The notes beneath the pieces are model-generated. The model had not been told where the DNA came from. It saw only the letters and a list, made by a program, of their open reading frames with translations, and searched no databases. From Isochrysis galbana (taxonomy: Eukaryota > Haptophyta > Isochrysidales > Isochrysidaceae), in NCBI GenBank assembly GCA_018136815.1, contig CM030941.1, positions 3,020,984-3,084,983 on the forward strand: a DNA stretch of 64,000 bases, given 5' to 3'. The first letter of the stretch is position 1. Each line of letters opens with the position of its first letter. Made by a program: the position numbers and the translations under genes. Shown here in pieces: positions 33,782 through 44,352 of this stretch.

Positions 33782-33970
33782 CCTAGATGGGAAAGAAGAC
33801 GGTGTGCTGGGACCTGCAAATACAGCCGCCAAATTGGCCTCCGGCCAAATACATTTCAAATGCATTCGAGGCCTACAACCTACAACCCAGGACGCGCTTC
33901 GCGCTTCAAATACAGCCAAATTCATATGTAATATGTATCTGACCTGGCAAATACGTATTTCCCATCTAGG
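33782..33970. mobile_element. MITE with 13-bp TIRs and 8-bp target-site duplication
   Basis: CCTAGATGGGAAA (33782-33794) is exactly inverted at 33958-33970. CACCCGGT precedes the left end (33774-33781) and follows the right end (33971-33978), and one more copy stands at 33766-33773. An 8-bp duplication is typical of hAT-class (and P-class) elements. The 189-bp interior is non-coding and includes TTGGCCTCCGGCCAAATAC. A diverged terminus of the same family lies near 21705. Confidence 0.75.
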
Positions 33971-34097
33971 CACCCGGTGTGCTACTGCTGCCCCGAGTGT
34001 GAGTGAGCCATCAAGGGGGGGGGAAGCGCTGGGGCTGGGGCTGCGCGCGCAGCTGGCACGGCATGATGCGGCATGGCACCGCACGGCACGGAGCCGA

Positions 34098-34396
34098 GAC
34101 CAAAAGCGTTCAATTATCCCCATCCCTGCTAACACCTTTCGTTGTCACCTGGAGGTTACTTGACTCAACTTGACACTTCACATGTTCAAATACTCCATTC
34201 ACTAGATTTGGGGCGGGAGGATGAGGTCGTGGGGATCATGAGGGTAGCTATCCAACCCACTCGTTTGGCAAGGGGTATATGGCCATACGTCCATGACCCT
34301 ATCGTTATAACGATAGTTATGAAAGTTGAGTCAAGTAACCTTCAGGTGACAACGAAAGGTGCTAGCAGGGATGGGGATAATTGGACGCTTTTGGTC
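34098..34396. mobile_element. Foldback/MITE element with about 74-bp TIRs
   Basis: 34098-34171 and 34323-34396 are inverted copies differing at only a few positions (GACCAAAAGCGT(T/C)CAATTA, CATCCCTGCTA(A/G)CACCTTT, GTTGTCACCTG). The 150-bp middle is unique and carries a head-type hairpin at 34299-34318. A related half element lies at 42175-42345. No protein-coding capacity, so any movement would need a transposase from elsewhere. Confidence 0.75.
34299..34318 (-). repeat. Element-head hairpin, copy 10
   Basis: On the minus strand AACTATCGTTATAACGATAG followed by GGGTCATGGAC. The flank is the same as at 481-509, but the inner stem differs (CGTT/AACG here, CAGT/ACTG there). Confidence 0.65.
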
Positions 34397-35572
34397 GTCA
34401 ACGTGACCTTCTAGCGTGGGGGTTTCGCATCGTCTTTTGTTCATTCTTACGCGAGACTGACTACACCCTATCCACCAATGTCCTTACATGTTTCTTGATA
34501 TCATTATCTACACCCTCCTGTCCTTCCCACACACCCCTCTCCTGCAGCCGGTACACCTTTCCCACCTTTGTAGTGCACTTCCGCGCCTTCCCAAGACCCA
34601 CCCACAATCTTCAATGTCCGTCGCACAACATCACCCTGCCACATATGAGGCTCTACATGATGCAATTCACGCAGATGTATTGTTGAAGCCTCCCCCAGCT
34701 GATAATCCGGCGATAGGCACCGTTCAAGATGCCCGAGCACAGGGTCTCTCAAGTGACGAAGATTCTCATCTATTCTCCAATGAAGCACATCGTCAACGTG
34801 GTCAACAATAACGTTGCCTTCCCGGGCTTACCCGATTCTGTGAAACGAGCACAAACACAAATCTACCAGTGCAAGAAAATACGTGACAAGATGCGTGCCC
34901 GTGCAAACTTCATCGCCGGCAAGCTATGCCTCGAGCTACGCTTCCTGACCAATAGACAATAGACCTCTTCCTGAGCCGAAGGAGTTCGAATCGGCCTTCT
35001 ACAAACAAGTCACAACTCTCTTTCCGAATTACCACTACTTCATCGCAAGCAAGCTATGCCTCGAGCTACGCTTCTTGACCAATAGACCTCTTCCTGAGCC
35101 GAAGGAGGTCGAATCGGCCTTCTACAAACAAGTCACAGCTCTCTTTCCGAATTACCACTACGTGGCCGTGCCTCCGGACGGCGATACTTCTCCGGGAGCG
35201 CCTCCTCAGCCCACGGCACACCTGTCCCGCCTTTGTAGTGCACTTCCGCGCCTTCCCAAGACCCACCCACAATCTTCAATGTCCGTTGCACAACATCACC
35301 CTGCCACATATGAGGCTCTACATGATGCAATTCACGCAGATGTATTGTTGAAGCCTCCCCCAGCTGACCAGCTGATAATCTCTTCAATGCACAGCACTTC
35401 GGGAGCGCCTCCTCAGCCCACGGCACACCTTTCCCGCCTTTGTAGTGCGACGGTGGGTGGAGGTTGGGGATCAGAAACGGGCTTGGCAGACGAGACAGGA
35501 ACAGGCGTATTGGGTCCGGGATCGGAAATCGAGTTCGGCAGAACGGAGAACGGCGCGGCGGGCAAAGGTTGA
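34397..35572 (+). repeat. Segmentally duplicated, partly coding-looking region
   Basis: A unit of about 150 bp at 34554-34703 recurs at 35218-35367 with few changes, and its first 28 bp recur again at 35424-35451. Separately, a unit of about 125 bp at 34910-35036 is tandemly repeated at 35039-35161; the first copy carries an extra 7 bp (ACAATAG). Translated, the parts give LCLELRFLTNRPLPEPKEVE and SAFYKQVTALFPNYHYVAVP, and HPATYEALHDAIHADVLLKP. The duplicated codons look protein-like (aromatic and charged pattern), but stops and frame shifts break every long frame. I do not recognise the protein. It is probably a decayed gene or transposon ORF. Confidence 0.5.
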
Positions 35573-37435
35573 GAAGGGAACTTGGCCGAGGCAAGGGGAG
35601 CACCGATGGAGTTGTCTCCTTCTTCCACAAGCGGTGGCGAAGTTTCGACTCGAGACGAAGTCGTAGTGCCCGCTTGGCCTTGTAGAATGTTGAGGATCGT
35701 GTTGAAGGTCCTGCTGCAGGATGTGACGTACAAAGTCGGAAGCCGCCGCGCTAAGCTGCCGATTTTGTGCTCAACCAATGGATCCATGGGTTACGTTCCT
35801 CCTCAGTTTCTTCATTCTCGGCATACGTCTTGACGTAGTCTTCTGTCTTCTGGCTCGACATCGAGAGACGTCTCGATTTGAGTTGTTGTCGAGTCGAGCG
35901 GAGCCGGAGGGCTCTGAGCCACTCCGTCGCGAGCAGCACCGGCGGCTAGCGCGGCGCTTTGGCCCTCCTCCCCACCGGGAGTCGGGTGAATGAAATTCTG
36001 GACTGGGTCGGGCAACCCCATTTGGGTGTCTGGACGGGGAACGAACGGCGAACGAAGGGCTGTGGGGCGGCGAGGCGCTCCTAGCGGCCCTAGTGTGTTG
36101 GGTTTTAAGAGATTGTTAGACCTACAAAGAACTCTTCCCTCAGGGAGGGAGCCTAGGCTGCTAGAGTGCAGCGACGCAGCGAACAACGACGGACAAAGAA
36201 GCTGAGAACAACAGGATACACCGACTCACGAACACACCGGAATCATTCACCCAAACCAAGCAAATTATCAAGCAACCGCGACCCCAAATCACCGATAACT
36301 CAAACACGTCGCGAGAGACGGAGAGAGAGAGCGAGAGAGAGAGAGAGACTCCGCAGCGACGGCCGGAGCGTGTCTCCGTTGTAACTTCCCACGTAGCGGA
36401 GAGTCCGAAGGGGAGCGTCATGTCGCGCGACCACGGCGATCACTTTGGATACAGATCGCAACGAGATGTCTTCACGACCGAATAAATCTTGCCGTTGAGC
36501 GTGAACCTTCTAGACGCTTCTAACGAACAACCCTGAGTAGCAACCAAGGGGAAGAAACACCAAAGGGGCCAAGGCTTGCATGTAGCTTGCATCAAGGGGA
36601 AAGATTCCCTCACCTAGGAAGCGAACCTACACCGGTCTCCAAGGGGAGATGGCAAATTAAACCTCAAATCTCGAGCGGATAGAGCAACCGACTCGCTCGC
36701 CAAACACCTTGACCGAGAAGAAAGAAGCAAGGGGGCCTGTTCGTAAGGGCTGAGGTACCGTTGGCAGAGATTGACACACGAGAGCACCTGACAGACAGGC
36801 TAGAAGGAACGAAACGAGAACTCGAATTCTAGATCGCTAGGGACGAACCCTACCAACCTAGGTATGCCTGAGCTTCACCGTGTGGCCGCACGGCGAAGGA
36901 CCTGGAATCAAGAGCCTGGAAATCGCATCATCTGGGATGAATGCGACAGTTGTGGGGTGTTGTATTCAGGCCTCCTGGCATGAATATTTCGGCATGGGTA
37001 CGTGCCTTCGTCGTTATATATCGTCTTCTATGTTCGTCTTGGTCACTCAAGGCGTGCAGACTCGGATTCTCCCTGGGCTCAGATCCTGGTCCGCTGATTT
37101 TCGTCTCGAAATTCGAAGATTTGAGTTTTATTTTTACCGTTACGGTATTTGTCCACGCGTTTAAGGTAAGAAATGCAGGTAACAGAACTGGGCCCCTCTC
37201 TGCATTCCCTCCCTCCCCTTCTGCAGTTCCCCCTCCCTTCTGCAGTTCCCCCCTCCCTTCTGCAGTTCTCACCCCCCCTTGCAGCTCTTAGGCCCAGGCG
37301 GAAATATTCCGAAAAACTTGCCCAAATATTCAGCAAAAATATCCCATTTATATGCCGGCGAGCTGCCCAAATATCCCGAAAAATATCTCGTTGTAGAGTT
37401 TTTTTTGGCGCGCGTTTCCGCATGTATATATGTTA
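35573..37435. other. No gene I can support
   Basis: Mixed sequence with no domain in any frame. 35770-36190 on the minus strand is a broken acidic frame (TEDYVKTYAENEETEEERNP). A (GAGA) stretch lies at 36320-36350, and CCTTCTGCAGTTCCCCCTCC-type repeats at 37205-37290. It could include decayed LTR-type sequence, but I see no LTR pair or primer-binding site. Confidence 0.35.
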
Positions 37436-37729
37436 CCCCCCAGGAGCCAACGCCCCCCAAGAGCTATCGGGGGCCCCCGAGAGCTATCGGGAGGAAATTT
37501 TCTCTCGATCGCCAACAGCCAACAGCCCCACCGAGAGCTATCGGGGGACCGAGAAAATCCCCCGAGAGCTATTGGGAGATTTTACGTCCCCCGGGGCCCC
37601 CATGAGCAAGGATTTTCTCGGTCCCCCGATGATAGCTCTCGGTGGGGCTGTTGGCGATCGGGAGAAAATTTCCGCCCGATAGCTCTCGGGGCCCCCCGAT
37701 AGCTCCTGGGGGGCGTTGGCTCCTGGGGG
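37436..37729. repeat. Long near-perfect foldback (about 122-bp arms)
   Basis: 37436-37560 and 37611-37729 are inverted copies with a loop of about 50 bp. Arms begin CCCCCAGGAGCCAACGCCCC and contain GAGAGCTATCGGG three times each. The left arm has a 7-bp in-line duplication (CAACAGC) and the right arm a 3-bp one (ATC). The right arm abuts the MERAP fragment directly. Confidence 0.85.
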
Positions 37730-37935
37730 CCCTGTTGTTCTGCAGGGAACAGGACTCTGCCTGCGCCCTGCTTCTGGTGGTGTTGGGGAGGTGAGGGCGG
37801 GAGGATCATGTCGACGTCACTGTCCGTGAGAGGGGCAGCCTGCGAGCGTTTCGGCTCCGGCGGCTTGGGGCGGGCCCGGTGGGGCGTCGTGGCGGCGGGG
37901 CGCTGGGAGGTGGGAGCGGTCGGCGCGCGCTCCAT
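37730..37935 (-). mobile_element. 5' fragment of the MERAP-family ORF
   Basis: From ATG 37935 the first 65 or so codons match the 1778-2695 frame closely (TSQ(R/P)PAATTPHR, PKPPEPKRSQAAPLTDSDVD), ending at LFPAEQQ. There it joins the 37436-37729 foldback. The head hairpin, with one mismatch and one wobble, lies at 37941-37960. Confidence 0.7.
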
Positions 37936-38518
37936 CGCTGAAACTATAACAATAGCGTTTTTGACGAATTGTGAATGCTGAAGGTATCCTTCATTGTTTG
38001 CTTCAAGATTTGCGCTTCCCCCCTGCACTGACACTGCCCAACCAACACCAAACGAAGGGAAGCCGCACACGAGCACACCGACAATGCAACCAGTCATCGG
38101 GGCAAGCCGACAGCATGAAGGACAAGTGCGGCCTAGCGATAGGGTGGCTGTGAATCGTGCGTCCATTATGGGCCCTTGACCACTCGATCCACGCCTACGA
38201 GCCTCCATGAAATTTGACTGTTTTTGCTTGGGCGAAGCAGCCGTGCTTTTGTTGGCGCCGCAATGCCGACGGACACCACTGGCCGTCTAGACACGCGCGC
38301 ATACCTAGGCATTCGCGCAAGCCCGGAGGCCCCCCCATCCGACTGGCCCGATGTGGAACCCACGGACTAAGTGAGGCATTCTGGCGAGCGCAAGGCAAAG
38401 CCCAATGCGTGCACTCAAAATGATGCAAACCAAGGCGGAGCGGGATCTGGCCGGCCCCATCGCAGGGCAGGTTCATCGCAGAGCCCAACGTATCTTCCGC
38501 GAATTGCTGCAAGATTGG
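37936..38518. other. No gene; 3' flank of the HEAT-repeat gene
   Basis: Apart from the hairpin at 37941-37960 I see no feature. The minus-strand gene above ends at 38519. Confidence 0.4.
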
Positions 38519-41212
38519 CTATGCCCCAAAGATGGCGACCGGACTCGCACCTTCCAGCTCGGACTCGAGGGCGATGCGACGCGCTCGCTCCTCAGCAAGG
38601 GCGACGCGCAGCTGGTGGTTCTCCTGGAGGGCGCGTTCGAGCTTCGCCTCCAGCGCCGAAAATGCCACCCCGGACGAGCCGGACGCTGCAGATTTAGGCG
38701 CATCCTCGTAAACAACGAAGTCGTCGAGAACGGGAGGGGGGAACGGAGTAGTGTGCCTGTCGCGCGAGGAGGCTGATTGGAGACTGGCCGGATGGCTGAG
38801 TGCAGGGATTTCGCCGAGGCATGCAGCCCGGGGGTTCATGGCTGGCGACGGAGAGGCGAGGCTGGAGAGGCGGGAGAGAGCGGAGCTGCCGCCGGGGATA
38901 GCACACGATGCCCACCCAAACGTGGAGACGGAGCTGCACGACGAGTCACTCGGACAGCGCAAGACTGTAGGCCGGTCGACAGGCGACTCCTCCTGTGGCT
39001 GTGGCCGCTCGGGAGAGGGGATCCCGACCACACAGCTTAGGGAGGACTGCCGGTAGACGCAGCCTCCAGGGTTAGAGAGCGACTGCTTGGGAGATGGGGA
39101 CATGCCAACGGGCGGTGTTGGCATGGGATCTGCGTGAGAGCCGGGGCCCGTCCGGCCCGAGACGCCACCCTGCGGTGGCAGGCCTGGGGGTGCGTGCCCC
39201 ATTCTCGCCGACAACGCTACAGGGCGGCAATCCTGAACCGGATCGCCCACCACCGGCCCACTCACGTGCGCCGTCTCTGAAACACTCGATGAGTCGTGCA
39301 CAGCCTGCTCGCTTGCGCCTGCCTCGAGGCGCTGCGGCTCGGCGACGCGCGCCTCCTCGTCCTCCTCGTCAGTCTCCATGCTCAGTACCGCCGCCGCCGC
39401 TTCGGTATCCTCGCTCAGAACCGCCAGCACCCGAGTCTCTTTGCTTGGGGTGAGATCCCGTCGCGCCGTGTCCGCCATGACGCCCGTGGGTGAGCAGTTC
39501 TCCTTGCTCTCCTCGTCGACTGCCTCTTCAACACCCTCTGCGGAGCGCTGCGCCTGCTCGGCCACGCCCGAGGCTGTCTGCTCCATTCGATTAATCACTA
39601 TGGTGGGTAGCGCCCGCCTGCTCGCAATCGTATCCGCCGCCGGCGTGGCGGCCGCTGGCATCAGCGGCGGTGTGAGCTGCTGCGGCATTAGTGGCGACGT
39701 CGGCACACCCGCACTCTCCATTGAGCTTGTAGCACCACGCCGAAGCCCGACATCGCCAGCGGAGTTGCGGTGGGCCGGCGATGTTGCAGCCCACGACGGC
39801 GGTCTTTCCTTGAGAGCAGAGCTGCGCTTCCCCTCACCGCCGCTTTTACGCCGCAGCAAATCGTTCTCGCTTGAGTGGCGCAGCGGCTCTAGCGGCGAGG
39901 GCGCGCTACGCGGTAGGGGCGAGGGAGCAATAAGCAGTGGGGAGGGCTCCTGGGCCGTGGCGGGGCCGTGTGCGGCCGCCCCTGTCTCCACCTCGGGTGG
40001 CGGCGGCGTGAGAGGCAGCGGGCTCGCCGCTGCTTCACTGGCCACGGATGGCGCCCTAGGTGGAGGCTTGAACACGACGACATCTGCATCAGCCGCGGTG
40101 GAGCCCGCTACCGTACACTTTGCAGTCACGAGTCGGTTGCGAGCAAAGGGACGAGGAGCACCGCGCGTACCAAGCGCGCGAGGTGCCCGCGCGATATTCT
40201 CCTCCTCCTTGGTGCTGGCGCCACCCACTGGCGGAGTGTCACCGCCGCCTTCGCTGGGCGACGTCCCCTTTGGCAGCAGCCCAACGGCCTCGTTCACAGC
40301 AGTGCGGACAGCCGCGACGCGGTCATACCGCGCGCCGTCCAGCGCCTTGCGAAGCGGCGCGATGGTGGCGGCGATGGACACGTCCAGCTCGTCGGCTGTG
40401 CCACACGCAGCTTCGTCAGTCTGAAGCGAGCGGAGCAGCGCCGCCGCCGCGCGCGCCGCCGAGGTGCGAGCTCGGTGGTCGGAGGCGCCCAACACCTTGA
40501 CGGTCGCCGTGACCGCTGGCACCGCAACGCTCGCGACGAGTTCGCGCGGTGCGAGATCGAGTGCAGCAGAAAGCGCGAGGAAGGCGGCGTGCGGCGCCAG
40601 GGACGCACCCATTGTCTTGACGAGCCGCGGCATGAGCACTGGCATTGAGTCCGCCACGTCTGACGGATCCGCCTTGGAGAGGACTGCGATGAGCGCTGCA
40701 GACGCGCCCTCCTGGAGCACTGCGTTCGGGTCGGCAAGGCTGGTGAGCAGCGGCGCGAGCAGCACAGCGAGGCGCTGGTTGGCGACGGGACCGAAGGCTG
40801 GCCCGCCCTCAACTGGCGGGAACGCGGCGCTCGCTGCAGCCACTCTGCCGAGCGCGGCGGCGCACGCTTCGCGCTGCCTTGCGTCTCCTCGGCCGAGCTG
40901 TGCGACGGTCGCGCCAATCATCCTGGGCAAGAAGGGAGCGGTGGCGGTAGGCTCAGCGTCGAAAGCGTCGGCGAGGATGCCCACGCACTCGCTCGTGGCA
41001 TAGACACCAAGCTTCCGCCGAAGGTTCTTGAGGAGCGCTGGCAGCAGAGCCGAGACTGCTTGGGCCCCATGCTGTGAGAGGAAGGCCCGGAGCTCTCGGC
41101 CGCCCTGCCGCTCGGTTGGGCGCTGGTCGAGCTTCTCTAGTGCGCGGAGGAGTACGACAGGCGTCGAAGTCCGTTGAGGAGTGCCCGCGCGCGCCGTGGT
41201 AGGGGCCTCCAT
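38519..41212 (-). CDS. TORTIFOLIA1/SPIRAL2-like HEAT-repeat microtubule protein
   Basis: A single open frame of 897 aa from ATG 41212; upstream codons are only translated (CT)n. Residues 10-300 are Ala/Leu-rich HEAT repeats in pairs (LLPALLKNLRRKLGVYATSE, FLPRMIGATVAQLGRGDARQ, LLAPLLTSLADPNAVLQEGA, PHAAFLALSAALDLAPRELV), ending ALDGARYDRVAAVRTAVNEA. That last stretch resembles the RYD/VR motif that closes the TOG-like domain of plant TOR1/SPR2. A long low-complexity Ser/Pro/Ala region (about 310-820) follows, then a C-terminal coiled coil (ALEAKLERALQENHQLRVAL). TOR1/SPR2 proteins bind microtubule minus ends and the lattice. The assignment rests on architecture and short motifs, so another HEAT protein such as a CLASP relative is possible. 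An alternative upstream mini-exon (ATG at 42016, donor CAG|GTAGGG) is possible but has no good acceptor. Confidence 0.65.
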   Translation of the reverse strand: MEAPTTARAGTPQRTSTPVVLLRALEKLDQRPTERQGGRELRAFLSQHGAQAVSALLPALLKNLRRKLGVYATSECVGILADAFDAEPTATAPFLPRMIGATVAQLGRGDARQREACAAALGRVAAASAAFPPVEGGPAFGPVANQRLAVLLAPLLTSLADPNAVLQEGASAALIAVLSKADPSDVADSMPVLMPRLVKTMGASLAPHAAFLALSAALDLAPRELVASVAVPAVTATVKVLGASDHRARTSAARAAAALLRSLQTDEAACGTADELDVSIAATIAPLRKALDGARYDRVAAVRTAVNEAVGLLPKGTSPSEGGGDTPPVGGASTKEEENIARAPRALGTRGAPRPFARNRLVTAKCTVAGSTAADADVVVFKPPPRAPSVASEAAASPLPLTPPPPEVETGAAAHGPATAQEPSPLLIAPSPLPRSAPSPLEPLRHSSENDLLRRKSGGEGKRSSALKERPPSWAATSPAHRNSAGDVGLRRGATSSMESAGVPTSPLMPQQLTPPLMPAAATPAADTIASRRALPTIVINRMEQTASGVAEQAQRSAEGVEEAVDEESKENCSPTGVMADTARRDLTPSKETRVLAVLSEDTEAAAAVLSMETDEEDEEARVAEPQRLEAGASEQAVHDSSSVSETAHVSGPVVGDPVQDCRPVALSARMGHAPPGLPPQGGVSGRTGPGSHADPMPTPPVGMSPSPKQSLSNPGGCVYRQSSLSCVVGIPSPERPQPQEESPVDRPTVLRCPSDSSCSSVSTFGWASCAIPGGSSALSRLSSLASPSPAMNPRAACLGEIPALSHPASLQSASSRDRHTTPFPPPVLDDFVVYEDAPKSAASGSSGVAFSALEAKLERALQENHQLRVALAEERARRIALESELEGASPVAIFGA

Positions 41213-41220
41213 CGAGAGCG

Positions 41221-41441
41221 AGGGAGGGGGAAGGGGGGAGGGGAGAGAGGGGGAGAGGGAGAGAGGGAGAGAGAAAGTGGAAGGGAGAGAGAGAGAGGGA
41301 GGGAGAGAGAGAAGAGTGAGAGAGAAGAGAGAGAGAGAAGAGAGAGAGAGAAGAGAGAGAGAGAAGAGAGAGAGAGAAGAGAGAGAGAGAAGAGAGAGAG
41401 AGAAGAGTGAGAGAGAAGAGAGAGAGAGAGAGGGAGAGGAG

Positions 41442-41473
<32 letters not shown>

Positions 41474-41595
41474 AGAGTGAGAGAGAAGAGAGAGAGAGAA
41501 GAGAGAGAGAGAAGAGAGAGAGAGAAGAGAGAGAGAGAAGAGAGAGAGAGAAGAGAGAGAGAGAAGAGTGAGAGAGAAGAGAGAGAGAGAGAGGG

Positions 41596-41645
<50 letters not shown>

Positions 41646-41646
41646 T

Positions 41647-41736
<90 letters not shown>

Positions 41737-41767
41737 TGAGAGAGAAGAGAGAGAGAGAGAGAGAGGG

Positions 41768-41852
<85 letters not shown>

Positions 41853-41935
41853 AGAGGGAGAGAGAAGAGTGAGAGAGAAGAGAGAGAGAGGGGGGGAGAG
41901 GAGAGAGAGAGAGAGGGAGAGGGTTCGGTCGCTTT
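41221..41935. repeat. (GA)n microsatellite next to the HEAT-gene start
   Basis: About 710 bp of (GA)n, broken by regular AGAAGAGAGAG and AGAAGAGTGAGAG steps that themselves repeat, so the tract contains higher-order units. It begins within 10 bp of the start codon, so the 5' leader of the transcript would be (CU)-rich. Confidence 0.9.
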
Positions 41936-42174
41936 TTTGGAGGGAAGGGCGGGTAGAGTCCGGGCGACGGACACGCCTCGCCCCCCCCCTACCTGTATAG
42001 ACTCTCCACGCACCATACAAGTCGTTCCGTCAATTATTTATGGGACATCACTCAAATGGAGCCATCACATGTCCATAGTCATTTATACAACAGTATTCAC
42101 ATGCACCCTATTGTCGACTTTTAATATCTACGGTGGGCACATTGCGCCGCGCACTTTCAGAACGCGCCTTTCAG

Positions 42175-42345
42175 ACGAAGACCAAAAGCGTTCAATCATC
42201 CCCATCGCCCATCCCTGCTAGCACCTTTTTCGTTGTTCGTTGTCACGTTGTCACCTGGAGGTTACTTGACTCAACTTGGCACTTCACACTTCAAATGTTG
42301 AAACGTTGAAACACACACGTGGTCTTACGCCATTCACTCGATTTG
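42175..42345 (+). repeat. Partial copy of the 34.1-kb foldback element
   Basis: GACCAAAAGCGTTCAATCAT, then the CATCCCTGCTAGCACCTTTT block, and GTCACCTGGAGGTTACTTGA match the left arm and adjacent interior of the 34098-34396 element. They include the CATTCACTCGATTTGGGGC stretch at 42330. It has small insertions (GTTGTTC, CACGTT) and no right arm. The remainder of 42346-42883 is non-coding. Confidence 0.65.
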
Positions 42346-42883
42346 GGGCAGGGTCGATATCTCGTTGAAATCACGATCCACATGTCTCCCCTTCTCGCTC
42401 GCCGTGTCGTTGTCGTTGTCGTTACGTACGACAAGGCTAGGAATCAGTTAAACCAGTTAACCAGTTAACTATATTAATCACTATTAATCGGCAGTTCCAA
42501 AACCCCCTTTGATTAATCATCGAGTTTTTGGAAACTCTAACCCTAGTTAACTAGTTAATCACCGAGTTTTGAGCGCCCATTCAGTGTGTTGCGGGTAAAG
42601 GGTGTTGCTCATTTCCCTTTGTACATTTCCCCCGCCGTTAGGTCTTCCCGCGTGGCTCCCTCCCCGTCGCCACGCCTCGATGCCCCCTCCCCGCATCCCC
42701 GCACTGCATTTTCTCCCGCCATAAGGATTCTCCGCGTGACTCCCTCTCTGTTGTCACGCTCCGACGCCCCCTCCCTGCATCGCCCGTTAGGTTCGTCTAC
42801 CCTCCCCCTCCCCCTCCCCCTCCCCGCGGGGGTCTCCCCTCCTCTCTCCCCTCCCCGTCCAGAACGCTTGCCGCCTATCTTTT

Positions 42884-42983
42884 NNNNNNNNNNNNNNNNN
42901 NNNNNNNNNNNNNNNNNNNNNNNNNNNNNNNNNNNNNNNNNNNNNNNNNNNNNNNNNNNNNNNNNNNNNNNNNNNNNNNNNNN
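42884..42983. other. Assembly gap (100 N)
   Basis: Exactly 100 N between C-rich sequence and ordinary sequence. No gene spans it as far as I can see. Confidence 0.95.
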
Positions 42984-44352
42984 ATGAGGTAGATACAAAA
43001 CAACTACAGCCAACGGGAAAACGCGACGACGAAGAAGAGGGAGACTAATGATGATGAGCGGCAGCAGGTGCGAGGAAGTGAAGAAGAGAGAGAACCGAGA
43101 GGAGGGGAGGTAAATACATCTCATCAACAACCCTGTTTCTTAGTTTCTTAGAGGGTACAGGGTTTGAAGATGGTTGAGCAAGAGCGGGGTTGAAACGTTG
43201 AAACAGCCCTCCTTTGGCGCCGCTGTCTCCAGCGCTGTTGCAACCATTCCTCAAAAGGGCGAATTGGTGAAGCGCTTACACCCTTTTGTGGAGCAGTTGC
43301 AAGCAAGAGCCCTCCACAGCACTCCTCCAAGCCCGTTCTTTCAACCTTCCTGAAACCCCGCAAAAGACCGCTGGTATTCTCTTTTGTAGTAACTTGGTTG
43401 CAAGAGCGCGTTTGCCCTTTCTGAGAGGGGGAGATCGGAGAGATGCCGACGCGCCCGTGTCTCTCATGGATCATGGAGTATGGGAGTATCCTTGTTTCTA
43501 GCGCTTGATTGCACAACCTTGTCCTTGTCACGAGGACGAGGGGCGCAACCTTTTTTCATGCGTTTTATACATTATACACCTCCGCGAGCAGCCCGTCCGG
43601 GCAATTTTGCCGGGGCATATGCTGCGGATGGCTTATGCTTATGTAGTTTCCTCCATCGTGAAAGCGAAAGCACCCTCAACGCGTCGCTTCTCTAGCTCAC
43701 TGAGGGGACGGTCGGATAGCGTGTTGTCGAGAGCGGGCTCGTGTTGTGCTTGCTTGGGTGAGTACAGCCCAAACGTGGTATTTTCGAAATTCTCCTAGAA
43801 TACCGTCGTCCGAAAATTCAAGCACATAGGTGCGAGGCATCGTTCAACGCCGTTGACCCCGAGCGCAACAAATGTAGTGCTAGTCGGGAGGGAGTTAAGT
43901 CCGTCAGGTGCAGTGTGGGAGCAGGAGCAGGCGCGGCCCACGGAATCTATTACAACATGCTAGTGACATATGTGCACGTGCGACCTGTGTAGAGCAGAAG
44001 AACGGAGAGGATAGCGAAACGGAGGACAGGGCTTCTCGTTTTCTCGCCGTTGTGTGCTGTGTGGATGTCATGATGAGAAGGATGATTGCTTGTGTGCGTA
44101 GCAAGGTAGCTCCCCCCATGTGCCCTCACATACACTCACGACGACTCTTACTTTTCCTCCGCTCGTGGCCGTGGCCTTGCGACCGACCTCTGCCCTTCTC
44201 TTCCTTCTCTATCGTCTTCGTTCGCCCAGGACGCACGTGCGAGGTAAGGCACGACAGGTCAGACAGCGAGAAGTAGTGTAGCACGACGACTTGTCCTCAT
44301 TGACAACAGCGAGGACGGCTCACTCCCAAGCACCTGAAGTGCCGTGCCCGCT
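42984..44352. other. No gene I can support
   Basis: Several open frames of 60-130 codons overlap on both strands without recognisable domains. The right end is the 3' flank of the JmjC gene. Confidence 0.4.

Noticed and set aside
35770-36800. Possible LTR retrotransposon gag and LTR
   Set aside because: No pair of long direct repeats, primer-binding site or polymerase motif could be found; only a broken acidic frame.
41213-42016. N-terminal extension of the HEAT-repeat protein by 268 residues
   Set aside because: It is almost pure Ser/Leu from the (CT)n tract. The ATG at 41212 directly precedes the HEAT repeats.
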